This document shows, in pieces, positions 18,363 to 28,054 of a DNA stretch of 64,000 nucleotides. Every line of letters starts with the position of its first letter. Position 1 is the first letter of the stretch. This DNA is from Acinetobacter sp. C32I (lineage in GTDB: Bacteria; Pseudomonadota; Gammaproteobacteria; Pseudomonadales; Moraxellaceae). The stretch spans positions 2,294,001-2,358,000 of the forward strand of contig NZ_CP098480.1 in assembly GCF_023702715.1 (NCBI RefSeq). The letters are read 5' to 3'. The position numbers were made by a program, and so were the translations under genes. The notes under the pieces were generated by a model. It saw nothing but the letters and a program-made list of their open reading frames with translations, was not told where the DNA came from and searched no databases.

Positions 18363-20006
18363 ATGGTGAGTGCATATGATCAATTACCCAAGACCCCTGC
18401 AAATTTTGTTGCCTTATCCCCGTTACGTTATTTAGAACGCGCGGCTTATATTTATCCGCAGCATGCCGCGATTATTCATGCTGAACGTCAGATTACCTGG
18501 CAGCAGACTTATCAGCGTTGTCGTCAATTTGCACACCAGTTAAGCCGTTTGGGCATTCAAAAAAACGAGACTGTTTCAGTACTCTTACCCAATATTCCCG
18601 CCATGATCGAAGCACATTTTGCCGTGCCAATGGCAGGTGCAGTACTCAACACCTTGAATACCCGTCTTGATGCCAAGACCATTGCTTTTATGCTAGAACA
18701 CGCGGAAACCAAAGTGCTGTTGGTTGATCCTGAATTTCGTCAAGTGGCTGAAGAAGCGCTCACGCTTGTCTCACAAGAAATTATTGTGATTGATGTCTTT
18801 GATTCTGAATTTGAAGGTGAACAAATTGCGCTTGGACAGTATGAATATGAAGCATGGATCGCCCAAGGTGATCCTGAATTTGAATGGCGACTTCCTCAAG
18901 ATGAATGGGATGCAATTAGCCTGAGTTATACTTCGGGTACCACAGGCAACCCTAAAGGTGTAGTCTACCATCACCGTGGTGCTTATTTGAATGCTGCCAG
19001 TAATATCTTGGCCTGTGGCATGAAACCTCGGGCTACATACCTTTGGACCCTGCCGCTATTTCATTGCAATGGTTGGTGCTTTGCTTGGTCAATTGCAGCC
19101 AGTGGCGGTACTAATATTTGCCTACGTCGTGTCGACCCCGCGTTAATTTTCAAATACATCGCAGTATATAAAGTGGATTATTTCTGCGGTGCGCCAATTG
19201 TGCTGTCCATGCTGATCAACACACCAAGCGAACAGAAAACAGCATTTGAGCATGATGTTGAAGTGATGGTTGCGGGCGCTGCGCCACCTGTGGCAATCAT
19301 CGAGGGAATGCGCAATATCGGCATTAACGTCAATCATGTCTATGGTTTGACCGAAACCTACGGTCCTTCAGCCTTATGTGCGTCACAAGCAGGCTGGAGT
19401 GATTTATCCATTCAGGAGCAAGCGCAACTACACTCTCGCCAAGGCGTGCCTTATCCGTTACAGGATAGTATGCGGGTACTTGATCCAGAAACCATGCAGC
19501 CCGTCCCCAATGATGGAAAAACCATGGGGGAAATCATGTTTCGTGGCAACATTGTCATGAAAGGTTATTTAAAGAATCCCCAAGCCACTGAAGAGGCCTT
19601 TAAAGGAGGATGGTTCCACACCGGAGACTTGGCCGTCAGTCATGCGGATGGTTACGCCAAAATTACTGATCGTTCCAAAGATATCATTATTTCAGGTGGT
19701 GAAAATATTTCATCTTTGGAAGTTGAAGATGTGCTGTATCGGCATCCTGCGGTACTCACAGCCGCAGTGGTGGCTAAGCCTGATCCGCGTTGGCAGGAAG
19801 TACCCTGTGCCTTTATTGAACTCAAACAAGGAGCATCCGCATCAGCTGAGGAAATCATTGCCCATTGTCAGCAAGAACTGGCTCGTTTTAAAGTCCCCAA
19901 AGATGTGGTGATTACCGAGATTCCTAAAACTTCGACAGGAAAATTGCAGAAATTTATTTTAAGGGAGTGGGCCAAAGAACGGGCAAGCAGCGAGTTTGGC
20001 GGTTAA
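18363..20006 (+). CDS. acyl-CoA synthetase, AMP-forming
   Basis: 547 residues of the ANL superfamily. It activates a carboxylic acid to its CoA ester through an acyl-AMP. The P-loop YTSGTTGNPKG (about 188-198), the HTGDLAVSHADGYAKITDR hinge block and the catalytic lysine in KTSTGKLQKF near the C-terminus are all present. The N-terminus (LSPLRYLERAAYIYPQHAAII) matches the group often labelled medium-chain or plant-type acyl-activating enzyme; the chain length is not certain. Single gene with GGAG ribosome site and a bidirectional terminator. Confidence 0.9.
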   Translation: MVSAYDQLPKTPANFVALSPLRYLERAAYIYPQHAAIIHAERQITWQQTYQRCRQFAHQLSRLGIQKNETVSVLLPNIPAMIEAHFAVPMAGAVLNTLNTRLDAKTIAFMLEHAETKVLLVDPEFRQVAEEALTLVSQEIIVIDVFDSEFEGEQIALGQYEYEAWIAQGDPEFEWRLPQDEWDAISLSYTSGTTGNPKGVVYHHRGAYLNAASNILACGMKPRATYLWTLPLFHCNGWCFAWSIAASGGTNICLRRVDPALIFKYIAVYKVDYFCGAPIVLSMLINTPSEQKTAFEHDVEVMVAGAAPPVAIIEGMRNIGINVNHVYGLTETYGPSALCASQAGWSDLSIQEQAQLHSRQGVPYPLQDSMRVLDPETMQPVPNDGKTMGEIMFRGNIVMKGYLKNPQATEEAFKGGWFHTGDLAVSHADGYAKITDRSKDIIISGGENISSLEVEDVLYRHPAVLTAAVVAKPDPRWQEVPCAFIELKQGASASAEEIIAHCQQELARFKVPKDVVITEIPKTSTGKLQKFILREWAKERASSEFGG

Positions 20007-20019
20007 ACTCACAGATAAA

Positions 20020-20047
20020 AAAAGAAGTTTCCGTGGAAACTTCTTTT
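20020..20047. terminator. bidirectional terminator between acyl-CoA synthetase gene and darP
   Basis: AAAAGAAGTTTC pairs with GAAACTTCTTTT around a tight 4-nt loop (CGTG), with T runs on both strands. Confidence 0.82.
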
Positions 20048-20057
20048 AACATGCTAA

Positions 20058-20591
20058 TTACTGTTCAGATAGCAGCGCGACCTGCTGTACATAGTTCACA
20101 AATTTGCGTTTCGAAGCCTCTAGCTCCTCTTCACTCACCTGTTGTTTGATGTCACGGTGAATTCGCAATACATGCTGACGTAAAGTATGACGTTCAGATG
20201 CATTAAATACTTTGCTAAATTCATTAATGATTGGATCACCTTGATCAATCATACGATCAACCCAACGCATCAACTGCATTTGTTTTTTCGCGCCTTGTTG
20301 CGGAGTGAGATAAGACAAAATCGTTGTTTCATCTTCATTACGCAATAACTTACCAACACGTTGGAACTGACGACGACGTGCTTCAAATGAACTGATCTTT
20401 TGCACTTCAAGCAATGCATCAATTAAACGTTCATCGACAGGAAGCTTTTGAATCTGCTTAGGATTGAGTTGAGCCAACTGCTCACCCAAAGCGGCCATGC
20501 GTTGTACGGCTTTCTTTTGCTCGGTTCGACTTGCACGCCCGTCTAATGACTCAAAATCTTCATCGGTATAACGTTGGGGACCACGTGCCAC
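20058..20591 (-). CDS. darP: dual-action ribosomal maturation protein DarP (YjgA)
   Basis: 177 residues of the DUF615/YjgA family, which binds late 50S precursors and aids 23S rRNA folding. RTEQKKAVQRMAALGEQLAQL, KLPVDERLIDALLE and RRRQFQRVGKLLR are the recognisable helical blocks. It is the last gene of the pcnB-to-darP run, 2 bp after ptsO. Confidence 0.93.
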   Translation of the reverse strand: MARGPQRYTDEDFESLDGRASRTEQKKAVQRMAALGEQLAQLNPKQIQKLPVDERLIDALLEVQKISSFEARRRQFQRVGKLLRNEDETTILSYLTPQQGAKKQMQLMRWVDRMIDQGDPIINEFSKVFNASERHTLRQHVLRIHRDIKQQVSEEELEASKRKFVNYVQQVALLSEQ

Positions 20592-20593
20592 TA

Positions 20594-20863
20594 TTACTCT
20601 GCCTCATAAAATTTTGCTGCGAACAGCGTTTGAATTTCTTCCAGTGCCTGCTCTTCATCAGCACCTTCGATTACCAGTCTTAATGTGGTGCCCTTACCCG
20701 CACCTAACATCAACAATGACATAATATTTTTTGCATCAACCAACTTATCGCCCTTGCCAATTTGGATCGAAGCACGAAACTTGGTCGTCACTTCAATCAG
20801 TTTACCAGATGCACGCGCATGTAAGCCGAGTTTATTAATTACATCAATTGTTGTGTCTATCAT
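20594..20863 (-). CDS. ptsO: HPr-like phosphocarrier NPr
   Basis: 89 residues of the HPr family. The phosphorylatable His lies in LGLHARAS (His16) and the regulatory-Ser-type region reads [10 protein letters not shown]. Together with PtsP and PtsN, NPr forms the nitrogen-related phosphotransferase relay that signals rather than transports sugar. Its stop-start overlap with rapZ (4 nt) supports coupling. No PTS sugar permease is nearby, in line with a regulatory role. Confidence 0.93.
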   Translation of the reverse strand: MIDTTIDVINKLGLHARASGKLIEVTTKFRASIQIGKGDKLVDAKNIMSLLMLGAGKGTTLRLVIEGADEEQALEEIQTLFAAKFYEAE

Positions 20864-21711
20864 GACCAGTGCTTCATTTCTCTATGTAAGATTTGGACAG
20901 TCCATTTTGCCTCAAGGGCTTGTTTGAGTCTATCCACGATATAAACTGAACGATGCTGCCCACCAGTACATCCCACCGAAATGGTCATGTAATGGCGATG
21001 CCCTTCTGCAAAAGCAGGTAACCACTTTTCTAGGAAAGTATAAATATCTTCAAACATGTCATTGGTTTGTTGACTGCCTTCCAAAAAGCGGCGCACAGGT
21101 TCATCTAAACCTGAAAAACGGCGTAATTCTAAATCCCAATGTGGATTTGGTAAATGCCGTACGTCAAATACATAATCTGCATCCAGTGGAATACCATGCT
21201 TATAACCAAAGGACTGTAAAATGACGATCAAATTATCTGATTGTCCAAGCTTAGACAATAAAATATGTTTTAAATCATGAACGCTTTTATCAGTGGTATC
21301 AATATGTACTGTAGAACGGAATTGTATCGGAATTAATAGCTGTTTCTCTTCCTGAATACATTGCAACAAACTATTAAAGCGACTAGCCAAAGGATGAGGA
21401 CGACGGGATGCACTAAAACGTGCAATCAAATCCTGATCCTGCGTGGTCAGATAAATAATATCGACGGTACCATGTCGCTGTAATTGCTGAAACACATGAT
21501 CAAACTCTTGCATATCGGCACGGGTACTTCGAATATCGACCCCCAGTGCCAGTTGCTCCAGATTATTTTCATGATCAAGTTTGGCTACAATTTCAGGCAA
21601 TAACGCCAAAGGTAAGTTATCTATACAATAATAGCCCAAGTCTTCAAGTACTTGTAAGGCTGAGGATTTTCCCGAACCGGATTGACCTGTAACGATAAGA
21701 ATACGCTTCAT
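20860..21711 (-). CDS. rapZ: RNase adapter protein RapZ
   Basis: 283 residues, usual length. It has a P-loop near the start ([11 protein letters not shown]) and the C-terminal binding domain with [11 protein letters not shown]. In E. coli RapZ binds glucosamine-6-phosphate and delivers the small RNA GlmZ to RNase E, thereby controlling cell wall precursor synthesis. It is coupled to ptsO by a 4-nt overlap and follows panC by 20 bp. I saw no GlmZ-like RNA in the window. Confidence 0.94.
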   Translation of the reverse strand: MKRILIVTGQSGSGKSSALQVLEDLGYYCIDNLPLALLPEIVAKLDHENNLEQLALGVDIRSTRADMQEFDHVFQQLQRHGTVDIIYLTTQDQDLIARFSASRRPHPLASRFNSLLQCIQEEKQLLIPIQFRSTVHIDTTDKSVHDLKHILLSKLGQSDNLIVILQSFGYKHGIPLDADYVFDVRHLPNPHWDLELRRFSGLDEPVRRFLEGSQQTNDMFEDIYTFLEKWLPAFAEGHRHYMTISVGCTGGQHRSVYIVDRLKQALEAKWTVQILHREMKHWS

Positions 21712-21731
21712 GGCGTTTTGCCCTTCATTTT

Positions 21732-22577
21732 TTATGTTTTAAAGTCGATTTGTAGGTTATCAATCAACCGGGTTGAACCAAGCTTGGCTGCAATAAATAA
21801 CACCAAGTTTTGATCAAACTGTTGAATCGGTTGCAAGTTGGTTTGTCGAGCCTCCACATAATCCACAACAAAACCCGCTTGTGTCAATTGAGCAGAGATA
21901 TTTTCTAACACTTGCGACAAAGCTTGGCCTTCATGTAACTGCTGTTCGGCTTGTTTGAGCAATTGATAAATCGTCGGCGCGGCGGCACGTTGCTGTTCAG
22001 TCAGATAACCATTACGCGAGCTTAAAGCAAGACCATCTTCAGCACGGACAATCGGTACGCCAATCACTTCCAATGGCATATTCAAGTCTTGTACCAACTG
22101 ACGAATCACGGCCAATTGCTGATAGTCCTTTTGACCAAAGAAAGCAAAATCAGGTTGGACGATATTGAATAGTTTGGTCACCACAACCGCAACACCATCA
22201 AAATGACCTGGACGCGATTTTCCACACAGGTCATCGGTAATTTGACCCACACTGATATTGGTCAAACGTGGTTGTGTGCCATACATTTGCTCAACCGTCG
22301 GGGCAAAAATAATATCGCAACCAACATCTGCCAATAAACGACTATCTTGCTCTAAAGTACGTGGATAGCTATCAAAATCCTCGCCTGCACCAAACTGAAT
22401 TGGATTGACGAAAATACTCACCACCACGACATCACACAGTTTTTTTGCTTCACGCACCAAAGTCAAATGCCCTTCGTGCAAGTTCCCCATAGTCGGTACA
22501 AAACCAATCAACTTTTTTGAACTACGCGCAGGCGCAAGTGATGCAGTTAAGCCTTGTATTGTTGTTTCAGTTTTCAT
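21732..22577 (-). CDS. panC: pantothenate synthetase (pantoate-beta-alanine ligase)
   Basis: Joins pantoate and beta-alanine with ATP, the last step to pantothenate. 281 residues. The nucleotide-binding [10 protein letters not shown] motif (about 27-36), [19 protein letters not shown], the [18 protein letters not shown] block and ALSSRNGYL are present. It starts 3 bp after panB. Confidence 0.97.
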   Translation of the reverse strand: MKTETTIQGLTASLAPARSSKKLIGFVPTMGNLHEGHLTLVREAKKLCDVVVVSIFVNPIQFGAGEDFDSYPRTLEQDSRLLADVGCDIIFAPTVEQMYGTQPRLTNISVGQITDDLCGKSRPGHFDGVAVVVTKLFNIVQPDFAFFGQKDYQQLAVIRQLVQDLNMPLEVIGVPIVRAEDGLALSSRNGYLTEQQRAAAPTIYQLLKQAEQQLHEGQALSQVLENISAQLTQAGFVVDYVEARQTNLQPIQQFDQNLVLFIAAKLGSTRLIDNLQIDFKT

Positions 22578-22580
22578 GAA

Positions 22581-23390
22581 TTAAAGCTCAACTTGGAAAG
22601 TATGTTCCTTGGCTGGGAACGACTGGTCTTGCACTGCGGCATGGTACGATTTAAATGCATCGACGATCGCAGTTTCACCTGCTTGCTCTTTCATAAAGTT
22701 GCGTACAAAACGTGCCACGCGACCAAAGGTTAAACCGAGCATGTCCTGTACCACCAGCACTTGACCATCGGTTTCATTGCCCGCGCCAATTCCGATCACT
22801 GGCGTATTCGGGAATAATTCAGCAATTTCTTTACCGAGTTGAGCTGGGACACATTCAAGCAATAAAACCGCCGCACCCGCATCAACCACCGCTTGGCAAT
22901 CAGCAATCAATTGATCTGCTGCTTCACGTGTTCTTGCTTGAAGCTTATAACCACCAAACACATGCACAGATTGCGGTGTTAGGCCTAAATGTACACAGAC
23001 AGGAATACCATTACGGGTTAATACCGTCACCAGTTCACTGAGCCAAGCCCCACCTTCAATCTTGACCATTTGTGCGCCGACCTGCATCACCGACTTGGCA
23101 TTTTTCAAGCCATCTTCAAGTGTGGCATAGCTCATAAATGGCAGGTCAGTCATGATTAAGGCATGTGCATTACCACGGCGTACAGCTGCAGTATGGTAAG
23201 CCATATCTTCAACTGTGACAGGAAGTGTAGAGTCTCTGCCTTGAATCGCCATTCCTAGAGAGTCACCGATTAAAATCGTATCAATTTCAGCCAATTCCAT
23301 AGCTTTAGCCATACTTGCATCATAGCAAGTGAGGCATGAGAACTTGCGTCCTTCGGCTTTAAACTTTCTTAAGTCACTTAGACTAATCAT
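22581..23390 (-). CDS. panB: 3-methyl-2-oxobutanoate hydroxymethyltransferase
   Basis: Makes ketopantoate from ketoisovalerate and methylene-tetrahydrofolate, the first committed step to CoA. 269 residues. TCYDASMAKAMELA, the GDSLGM metal site and VHLGLTPQSVHVFGGYK are conserved blocks. The folate gene folK just upstream links supply of the one-carbon donor. Confidence 0.97.
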   Translation of the reverse strand: MISLSDLRKFKAEGRKFSCLTCYDASMAKAMELAEIDTILIGDSLGMAIQGRDSTLPVTVEDMAYHTAAVRRGNAHALIMTDLPFMSYATLEDGLKNAKSVMQVGAQMVKIEGGAWLSELVTVLTRNGIPVCVHLGLTPQSVHVFGGYKLQARTREAADQLIADCQAVVDAGAAVLLLECVPAQLGKEIAELFPNTPVIGIGAGNETDGQVLVVQDMLGLTFGRVARFVRNFMKEQAGETAIVDAFKSYHAAVQDQSFPAKEHTFQVEL

Positions 23391-23429
23391 GATGATGTCC
23401 TCTACAGGCGTTTCCAGAACGAAACAGTC

Positions 23430-23918
23430 TTAAGCGGTTGCCCAAGACTGGTCTGCTATTACAGTCAAGTTTGCTTGCTGCACCAGTTCTAAATCTTTTA
23501 ATGAATGACCATTTAATTGCAAATGAGCATCTAAATCTAATAAGGGAAGCAATACAAAATCACGTTGCAGAATACCGATATGTGGTACGGTTAAACGTTC
23601 ATTTTGGATCTGCTCTTGACCATAGATTAATAAATCCAGATCAAGGGTACGCTCTCCCCAACGTCGTAAACGGACACGCCCTGACTCTTGCTCAAATTGT
23701 TGTAATTGATCAAGTAAAGCAAGCGGTGCTAGCGTAGTGTCCAGTTGAACAACGGCATTTAAATAGTGAGGTTGATCTTGCGGCCCCATCGGCGGACTTT
23801 GATATAGTCGCGATACCTGTACAGCTCCCAAGCTTGCAAGCTTCGCAACAGCTTCACTCAGAATCTGCCGCGAATCGCCTAAGTTACTGCCTAGACCAAT
23901 ATAAGTACGAATGGTCAT
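23430..23918 (-). CDS. folK: 2-amino-4-hydroxy-6-hydroxymethyldihydropteridine pyrophosphokinase
   Basis: Transfers pyrophosphate from ATP to the pterin in folate synthesis. 162 residues with GLGSNLGDS at the N-terminus and the signature RWGERTLDLDLLIYG (about 83-97). It overlaps the pcnB stop by 4 nt. Confidence 0.96.
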   Translation of the reverse strand: MTIRTYIGLGSNLGDSRQILSEAVAKLASLGAVQVSRLYQSPPMGPQDQPHYLNAVVQLDTTLAPLALLDQLQQFEQESGRVRLRRWGERTLDLDLLIYGQEQIQNERLTVPHIGILQRDFVLLPLLDLDAHLQLNGHSLKDLELVQQANLTVIADQSWATA

Positions 23919-25363
23919 TGTGTTGGCCCAAAAACCACTTGGCTGAGATCACGTTGTATACGTTTACGCTTGAGGATCGGGTGATCGGCATTCACTGAGC
24001 CCGTAGTCGCTTTTTCAATGAAACGACTGCTTGATTCATCCGCTCTGACCCGTTCTTTCTTGGCACGGCGGCTTCGTGGCTCAGGTACATTCACCAAAGG
24101 CTCAATTTCAGCAGTCTTCGGCTCATCAACTTCAACAGCCTTACGACGTGTCTTACTACGTTGACGGTTGTATTGACGAATCACTGCTTCTTTTTGATCC
24201 GTGCTCATTTCTTGGTAGGCTTCCCACCAAACGCCCATACCTTCAGTACCGCTATCGCCTGATTTCTCACGCAATAACAAGAAGTCAAAGCCTGCACGGA
24301 AACGTGCATGACCAGCCAAAGCTTCAATTTGCTGTGGCTTTGGATTGAGCAAACGGGTTTGCATTTCCCAAACTTCACGAATAAAGGTTTCAGCAAAACG
24401 TGGAATGATGGTCCGCGTTGCTTGACGCTTCAACACATCCAAACCTGCTTGTGCACGCGCTTCCGCTGGCACGACACCTTTGTTCAAATAGAAATCGCAG
24501 CGTTCCAAGAAAGGTTTCCATAACAACACCGCATAGAAAAATGCAGGATTGATGGTTTTACCAATTTGAATTCGTTGATCAGTATTACGTGCTGCACGGT
24601 CGATAAAAGCGGTCAGGTTCGGTGGAATTTCAGCAAATAACTGCTTCCAAACACCAAACTCAATCAACATCGGTAATACACGGGTCAGGTGCCCCATGGT
24701 GAATAGCTTTTGCGACTCATCATATAAACGATGTGGCGAGACATCTCGCAACAATTGCGTCATTTCAGGATCAAAAACATCCAAAATCGATTGATCAATC
24801 TGGAAATTTAATTTTGCTGCAAAACGCAAAGCACGCAACATCCGCACTGGATCTTCTTCAAAGCGCTGTGCAGGTTCACCCAAGAACCGTAAGGTACGAC
24901 TATTGATATCATCCACCGCATGGCAGAAATCAAGCACGATGCCTTTACGTGGCTGGTAATACAAGGTATTGATCGAAAAATCTCGACGAGCAAAGTCTTG
25001 CTCAATCGTTCCCCAGTTATTATCACGAAGAATCATCCCAGATGCACTGGTGACTGCTTTTTTCGGTGGGGCACGGAAGGTCGCAACTTCAATCAGTTCG
25101 CGACCAGAATATACATGTGCTAACTCAAAACGTCGTCCGATAATTCGGCAACGTCGACCAAAAACCTCTTTCACTTGGGCTGGTGTAGCATTAGTAACCG
25201 CGTCAAAATCCTTTGGATTAAGACCTAACATCATGTCTCGAACACCACCGCCCACAATATATGCCTCGTAGCCTGCTTTAGTCAGACTATCGATCACATC
25301 TAAAATTGAGGAAGGAAGTTGAGTTGTGGACAAACCACATTTTGACGCACGCAAAGTTTGCAA
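23915..25363 (-). CDS. pcnB: poly(A) polymerase I
   Basis: Adds 3' A tails to RNA, promoting decay. 482 residues. The nucleotidyltransferase core has YIVGGGVRDMMLG (about 35-47) and the acidic pair in NPKDFDAVT; the later RRDFSINTL and RFEEDPVRMLRALRFAAK blocks are shared with CCA-adding enzymes. The long basic C-terminal tail (about 400-482, many Arg and Lys) favours PcnB over a CCA enzyme. It heads the run pcnB-folK-panB-panC-rapZ-ptsO-darP. Confidence 0.93.
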   Translation of the reverse strand: MQTLRASKCGLSTTQLPSSILDVIDSLTKAGYEAYIVGGGVRDMMLGLNPKDFDAVTNATPAQVKEVFGRRCRIIGRRFELAHVYSGRELIEVATFRAPPKKAVTSASGMILRDNNWGTIEQDFARRDFSINTLYYQPRKGIVLDFCHAVDDINSRTLRFLGEPAQRFEEDPVRMLRALRFAAKLNFQIDQSILDVFDPEMTQLLRDVSPHRLYDESQKLFTMGHLTRVLPMLIEFGVWKQLFAEIPPNLTAFIDRAARNTDQRIQIGKTINPAFFYAVLLWKPFLERCDFYLNKGVVPAEARAQAGLDVLKRQATRTIIPRFAETFIREVWEMQTRLLNPKPQQIEALAGHARFRAGFDFLLLREKSGDSGTEGMGVWWEAYQEMSTDQKEAVIRQYNRQRSKTRRKAVEVDEPKTAEIEPLVNVPEPRSRRAKKERVRADESSSRFIEKATTGSVNADHPILKRKRIQRDLSQVVFGPTQ

Positions 25364-25503
25364 AAGACACTGTCTCCTACGTCAGGACGTAAATAACAAT
25401 TTGTCGCTAATCATAGCTCTAACACACACAAAGGGCAATTTATTCTGTTGGAAGTTTCAACAGTTCAGTCTATCTAATCAATCCGATTTTTACTTTCTCA
25501 AGT

Positions 25504-25932
25504 TTACAACATAAGCTTACTCTTATTTTTCTCAAGTAATTTTGGCCCAATCCCTTTGATATTCATTAATTCATCGATGCTTTTAAAACCACCATGTTTT
25601 TGCCGATACTCCATAATCGCCTGTGCCTTTTTTTCCCCCACACCACTGAGCATCTGTAATTGTTGCAGATTCGCTTGATTCAAACTTATTTTATCGCCTT
25701 GAATATTTACAGATGATGAATTTTGCTTTGAAGTTTGTTGCTGCGTTGGCCGAGCCAAGTAATAGTTGTTGTTAGCCTGCTTTGCCAATTGCTGATCACG
25801 TGCCTGCTGCTGTGCCTTCCACTGCTGATAAGATTGATCAAACTGCTGTGCGTGGAGGTGTGTAACACCTCCCAAGCAGAGAATAAAGCCTATAAAAAAA
25901 TTAAGTTTGCTGCGCAGATGCGGCAACGTCAT
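25504..25932 (-). CDS. ComEA-type helix-hairpin-helix DNA-binding protein, secreted
   Basis: 142 residues. A signal peptide (hydrophobic 11-25, cleavage near THLHA-QQ) is followed by a Gln-rich linker and a C-terminal helix-hairpin-helix domain (about 78-140: LNQANLQQLQMLSGVGEKKAQAIMEYR and IDELMNIKGIGPKLLEKN). Such proteins hold incoming DNA in the periplasm during natural transformation, a hallmark of Acinetobacter. Its only good ATG lies inside the 3' end of mazG (32-nt overlap). Confidence 0.88.
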   Translation of the reverse strand: MTLPHLRSKLNFFIGFILCLGGVTHLHAQQFDQSYQQWKAQQQARDQQLAKQANNNYYLARPTQQQTSKQNSSSVNIQGDKISLNQANLQQLQMLSGVGEKKAQAIMEYRQKHGGFKSIDELMNIKGIGPKLLEKNKSKLML

Positions 25933-26707
25933 GGTCTTTCTCCTGAGATTTTAATTGTTGTTTAGCTTGCTCCCAGAGTTCGTCCATTTCTGCCAAACTC
26001 ATATTTTGCAAGTCTTTCTGTTGTTGCTGAGCTTGTTGTTCAATAAAAGCAAAACGGCTTCTAAATTTATGGATTGTTGCCAGTAGTGCGGTCTCACTTG
26101 ACAGCCCCAGCTTTCGCCCCACATTAATTAAAGAAAATAAACAATCACCAAACTCTTCTTGAATATGATCAACATCTTGGCTTGTTATCGCCTGTTGTAA
26201 CTCGGCCAACTCTTCATCTAATTTGGCATAAGCATCATCCACACTTTCAAAATCAAAGCCTAACTGAGCAGCTTTGTTCTGAATTTCATGTGACTGAACC
26301 AAGGCTGGCGCATGTTTAATCTCATCTAAGCGTGACTGTATCTTACCTTGTTTTTCTTGTTGTTTGATTTGTTTCCACAACTCACCGACCTGCTCGGAAT
26401 CCAAATTTTGATATTTTTCAGCCTGAAAAACATGCGGATGACGACGAATTAATTTTTCACTAATGGCTTCCACCACATCCTGAAAGTTAAATAATCCTTT
26501 TTCATCAAACATTTGAGATTGAAACACCACTTGCAACAATAAATCGCCGAGTTCATTGCGGATTTCATCCACTTCACCAGAGCGAATTGCAGCCTCAACC
26601 TCATAGGCCTCCTCAATGGCATATCGTGTCAAACTTTCTGGGGTTTGTTGTTGATCCCACGGGCATTTTTGTCTTAACTCTTGCATGATTGCCAATAATT
26701 TTTCCAT
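25901..26707 (-). CDS. mazG: nucleoside triphosphate pyrophosphohydrolase MazG
   Basis: House-cleaning enzyme that hydrolyses NTPs to NMPs and lowers ppGpp in E. coli. I start at the ATG at 26707 (268 residues) with GGAG 6 nt upstream; the longer frame adds 13 residues of no family resemblance. The first MazG domain shows CPWDQQQTPESL and the metal-binding EExxE-type helix (YAIEEAYEVEAAI with the later EIRNELGDLLLQVVF); a second copy has EEFGDCLFSLINVGRKLG. Divergent from the SDR gene. Confidence 0.95.
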   Translation of the reverse strand: MEKLLAIMQELRQKCPWDQQQTPESLTRYAIEEAYEVEAAIRSGEVDEIRNELGDLLLQVVFQSQMFDEKGLFNFQDVVEAISEKLIRRHPHVFQAEKYQNLDSEQVGELWKQIKQQEKQGKIQSRLDEIKHAPALVQSHEIQNKAAQLGFDFESVDDAYAKLDEELAELQQAITSQDVDHIQEEFGDCLFSLINVGRKLGLSSETALLATIHKFRSRFAFIEQQAQQQQKDLQNMSLAEMDELWEQAKQQLKSQEKDHDVAASAQQT

Positions 26708-26808
26708 GATGATCTCCACACCCAAATAAGCAAATTGTTGCAGCACTCAGCTGCATATGCGTAATATACACGCACGCAAAAATTATCAATATAAAGCAAG
26801 GGAAAGTC

Positions 26809-27582
26809 ATGCCATATAGTGTTTTTATTAGTGGGGCCGCACAAGGAATTGGTGCCGAAATCGCTCGTCTTTTTCATCAAAAAGGCTTTAAAGTGGGTAT
26901 TTATGACATCAATGAAGCGCAGGCTCAGGCTTTGGCTGCCGAACTTGGAATGCATGCCAAAGCAGGTTATCTCGATGTCAGTAATCAGCGTCAATGGCAG
27001 ATCGCACTACAGGAATTTAAAAGTTGGGCCGGTGAACTGAATATCTTGGTCAATAATGCCGGGATTCTCTATTCAGGTGCGTTTGAAAACACCCCCATTC
27101 AATCACATCACCGCACCATTGATATTAACGTTAAGGGTGTTCTCAATGGCTGCCACACCGCCCTAGCCCATCTACAACAAGCCAGTTTTGCACGTGTAAT
27201 TAACCTATCCTCAGCATCCGCGATTTATGGTCAAGCGGATTTAGCATCTTACTCTGCCAGCAAATTTGCAGTTCGCGGTTTAACCGAAGCCTTGGATGTC
27301 GAATGGAAAAAATACAATATTCGTGTCTTAGACGTCATGCCGCTCTTTGTACAAACCAGTATGGTGAAAGATATGGATGCGGGCAGCATTCAACATATTG
27401 GTGTGGATTTAACCCCTGCCGATGTGGCGAAACAAGTGCTGCATTTGGCACAACAAAAAGACCATGCCCTAATCCCAACCCACACACCTGTTGGGATAAA
27501 AACCAAATTGATGTATCAACTGTCCAGTATTAGCCCACAGTTTTTAAATAGACTTACCAATATCTTTTTAACCAAACGCTAA
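26809..27582 (+). CDS. short-chain dehydrogenase/reductase
   Basis: 257 residues of the classical SDR family. The cofactor motif GAAQGIGAEIA (about 10-20), the NNAG motif (about 82-85), and the catalytic Ser with YSASK (about 147-151) are intact. An acidic residue after the second strand (IYDINEAQ) suggests NAD rather than NADP. Substrate unknown. Single gene with ribosome site AAGGGAAA and a bidirectional terminator. Confidence 0.88.
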   Translation: MPYSVFISGAAQGIGAEIARLFHQKGFKVGIYDINEAQAQALAAELGMHAKAGYLDVSNQRQWQIALQEFKSWAGELNILVNNAGILYSGAFENTPIQSHHRTIDINVKGVLNGCHTALAHLQQASFARVINLSSASAIYGQADLASYSASKFAVRGLTEALDVEWKKYNIRVLDVMPLFVQTSMVKDMDAGSIQHIGVDLTPADVAKQVLHLAQQKDHALIPTHTPVGIKTKLMYQLSSISPQFLNRLTNIFLTKR

Positions 27583-27583
27583 A

Positions 27584-27618
27584 AAAAAGAGGCTTTAAAT
27601 GAATTAAAGCCTCTTTTT
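27584..27618. terminator. bidirectional terminator
   Basis: AAAAAGAGGCTTTAA (27584-27598) and TTAAAGCCTCTTTTT (27604-27618) form a perfect 15-bp stem between the convergent SDR gene and the unknown gene that follows. Confidence 0.9.
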
Positions 27619-27632
27619 AATAAATTGAATCG

Positions 27633-28022
27633 TTAATTGCTAAAACACCCTAAACGGCAAATCGTGAATCGAACCCATTCACCAACAAGCTGCTCATCAC
27701 TTGAGATAACAACATCTTCAACCTGTAAAACCTGACAATCAACTACAACGGGATTAACATTAACAATTTGACCAAATGCATAATAAGTCCATCCACTGAG
27801 ATGTACTAAACCATACTTCTGTTCAACGTTATTGATAAATATCTCATCCCAACTTTCATCATCAGCACACTCTATAGACCAGTCAAAATCAAAACAGTGC
27901 TGCTCTTTGTTATCAATCTCATCAAGGCTAAACTCATCAAATACATGATAGATCTGTTGATCAACCTCGATCACAGCATCTAAATATCGTCCTCGAGTTG
28001 ATATTAACTTTGCACGAGGCAT
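27633..28022 (-). CDS. unknown acidic protein
   Basis: 129 residues beginning MPRAKLISTRGRYLDAV; acidic and beta-rich, without signal peptide or membrane segment. It contains FSLDEIDNKEQHCFDFDW and ends CRLGCFSN. Not recognised. It lies 32 bp downstream of relA on the same strand and may be co-transcribed. Confidence 0.65.
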   Translation of the reverse strand: MPRAKLISTRGRYLDAVIEVDQQIYHVFDEFSLDEIDNKEQHCFDFDWSIECADDESWDEIFINNVEQKYGLVHLSGWTYYAFGQIVNVNPVVVDCQVLQVEDVVISSDEQLVGEWVRFTICRLGCFSN

Positions 28023-28054
28023 CGTATGATCATCCTTTCAGAAATATGATGAAA

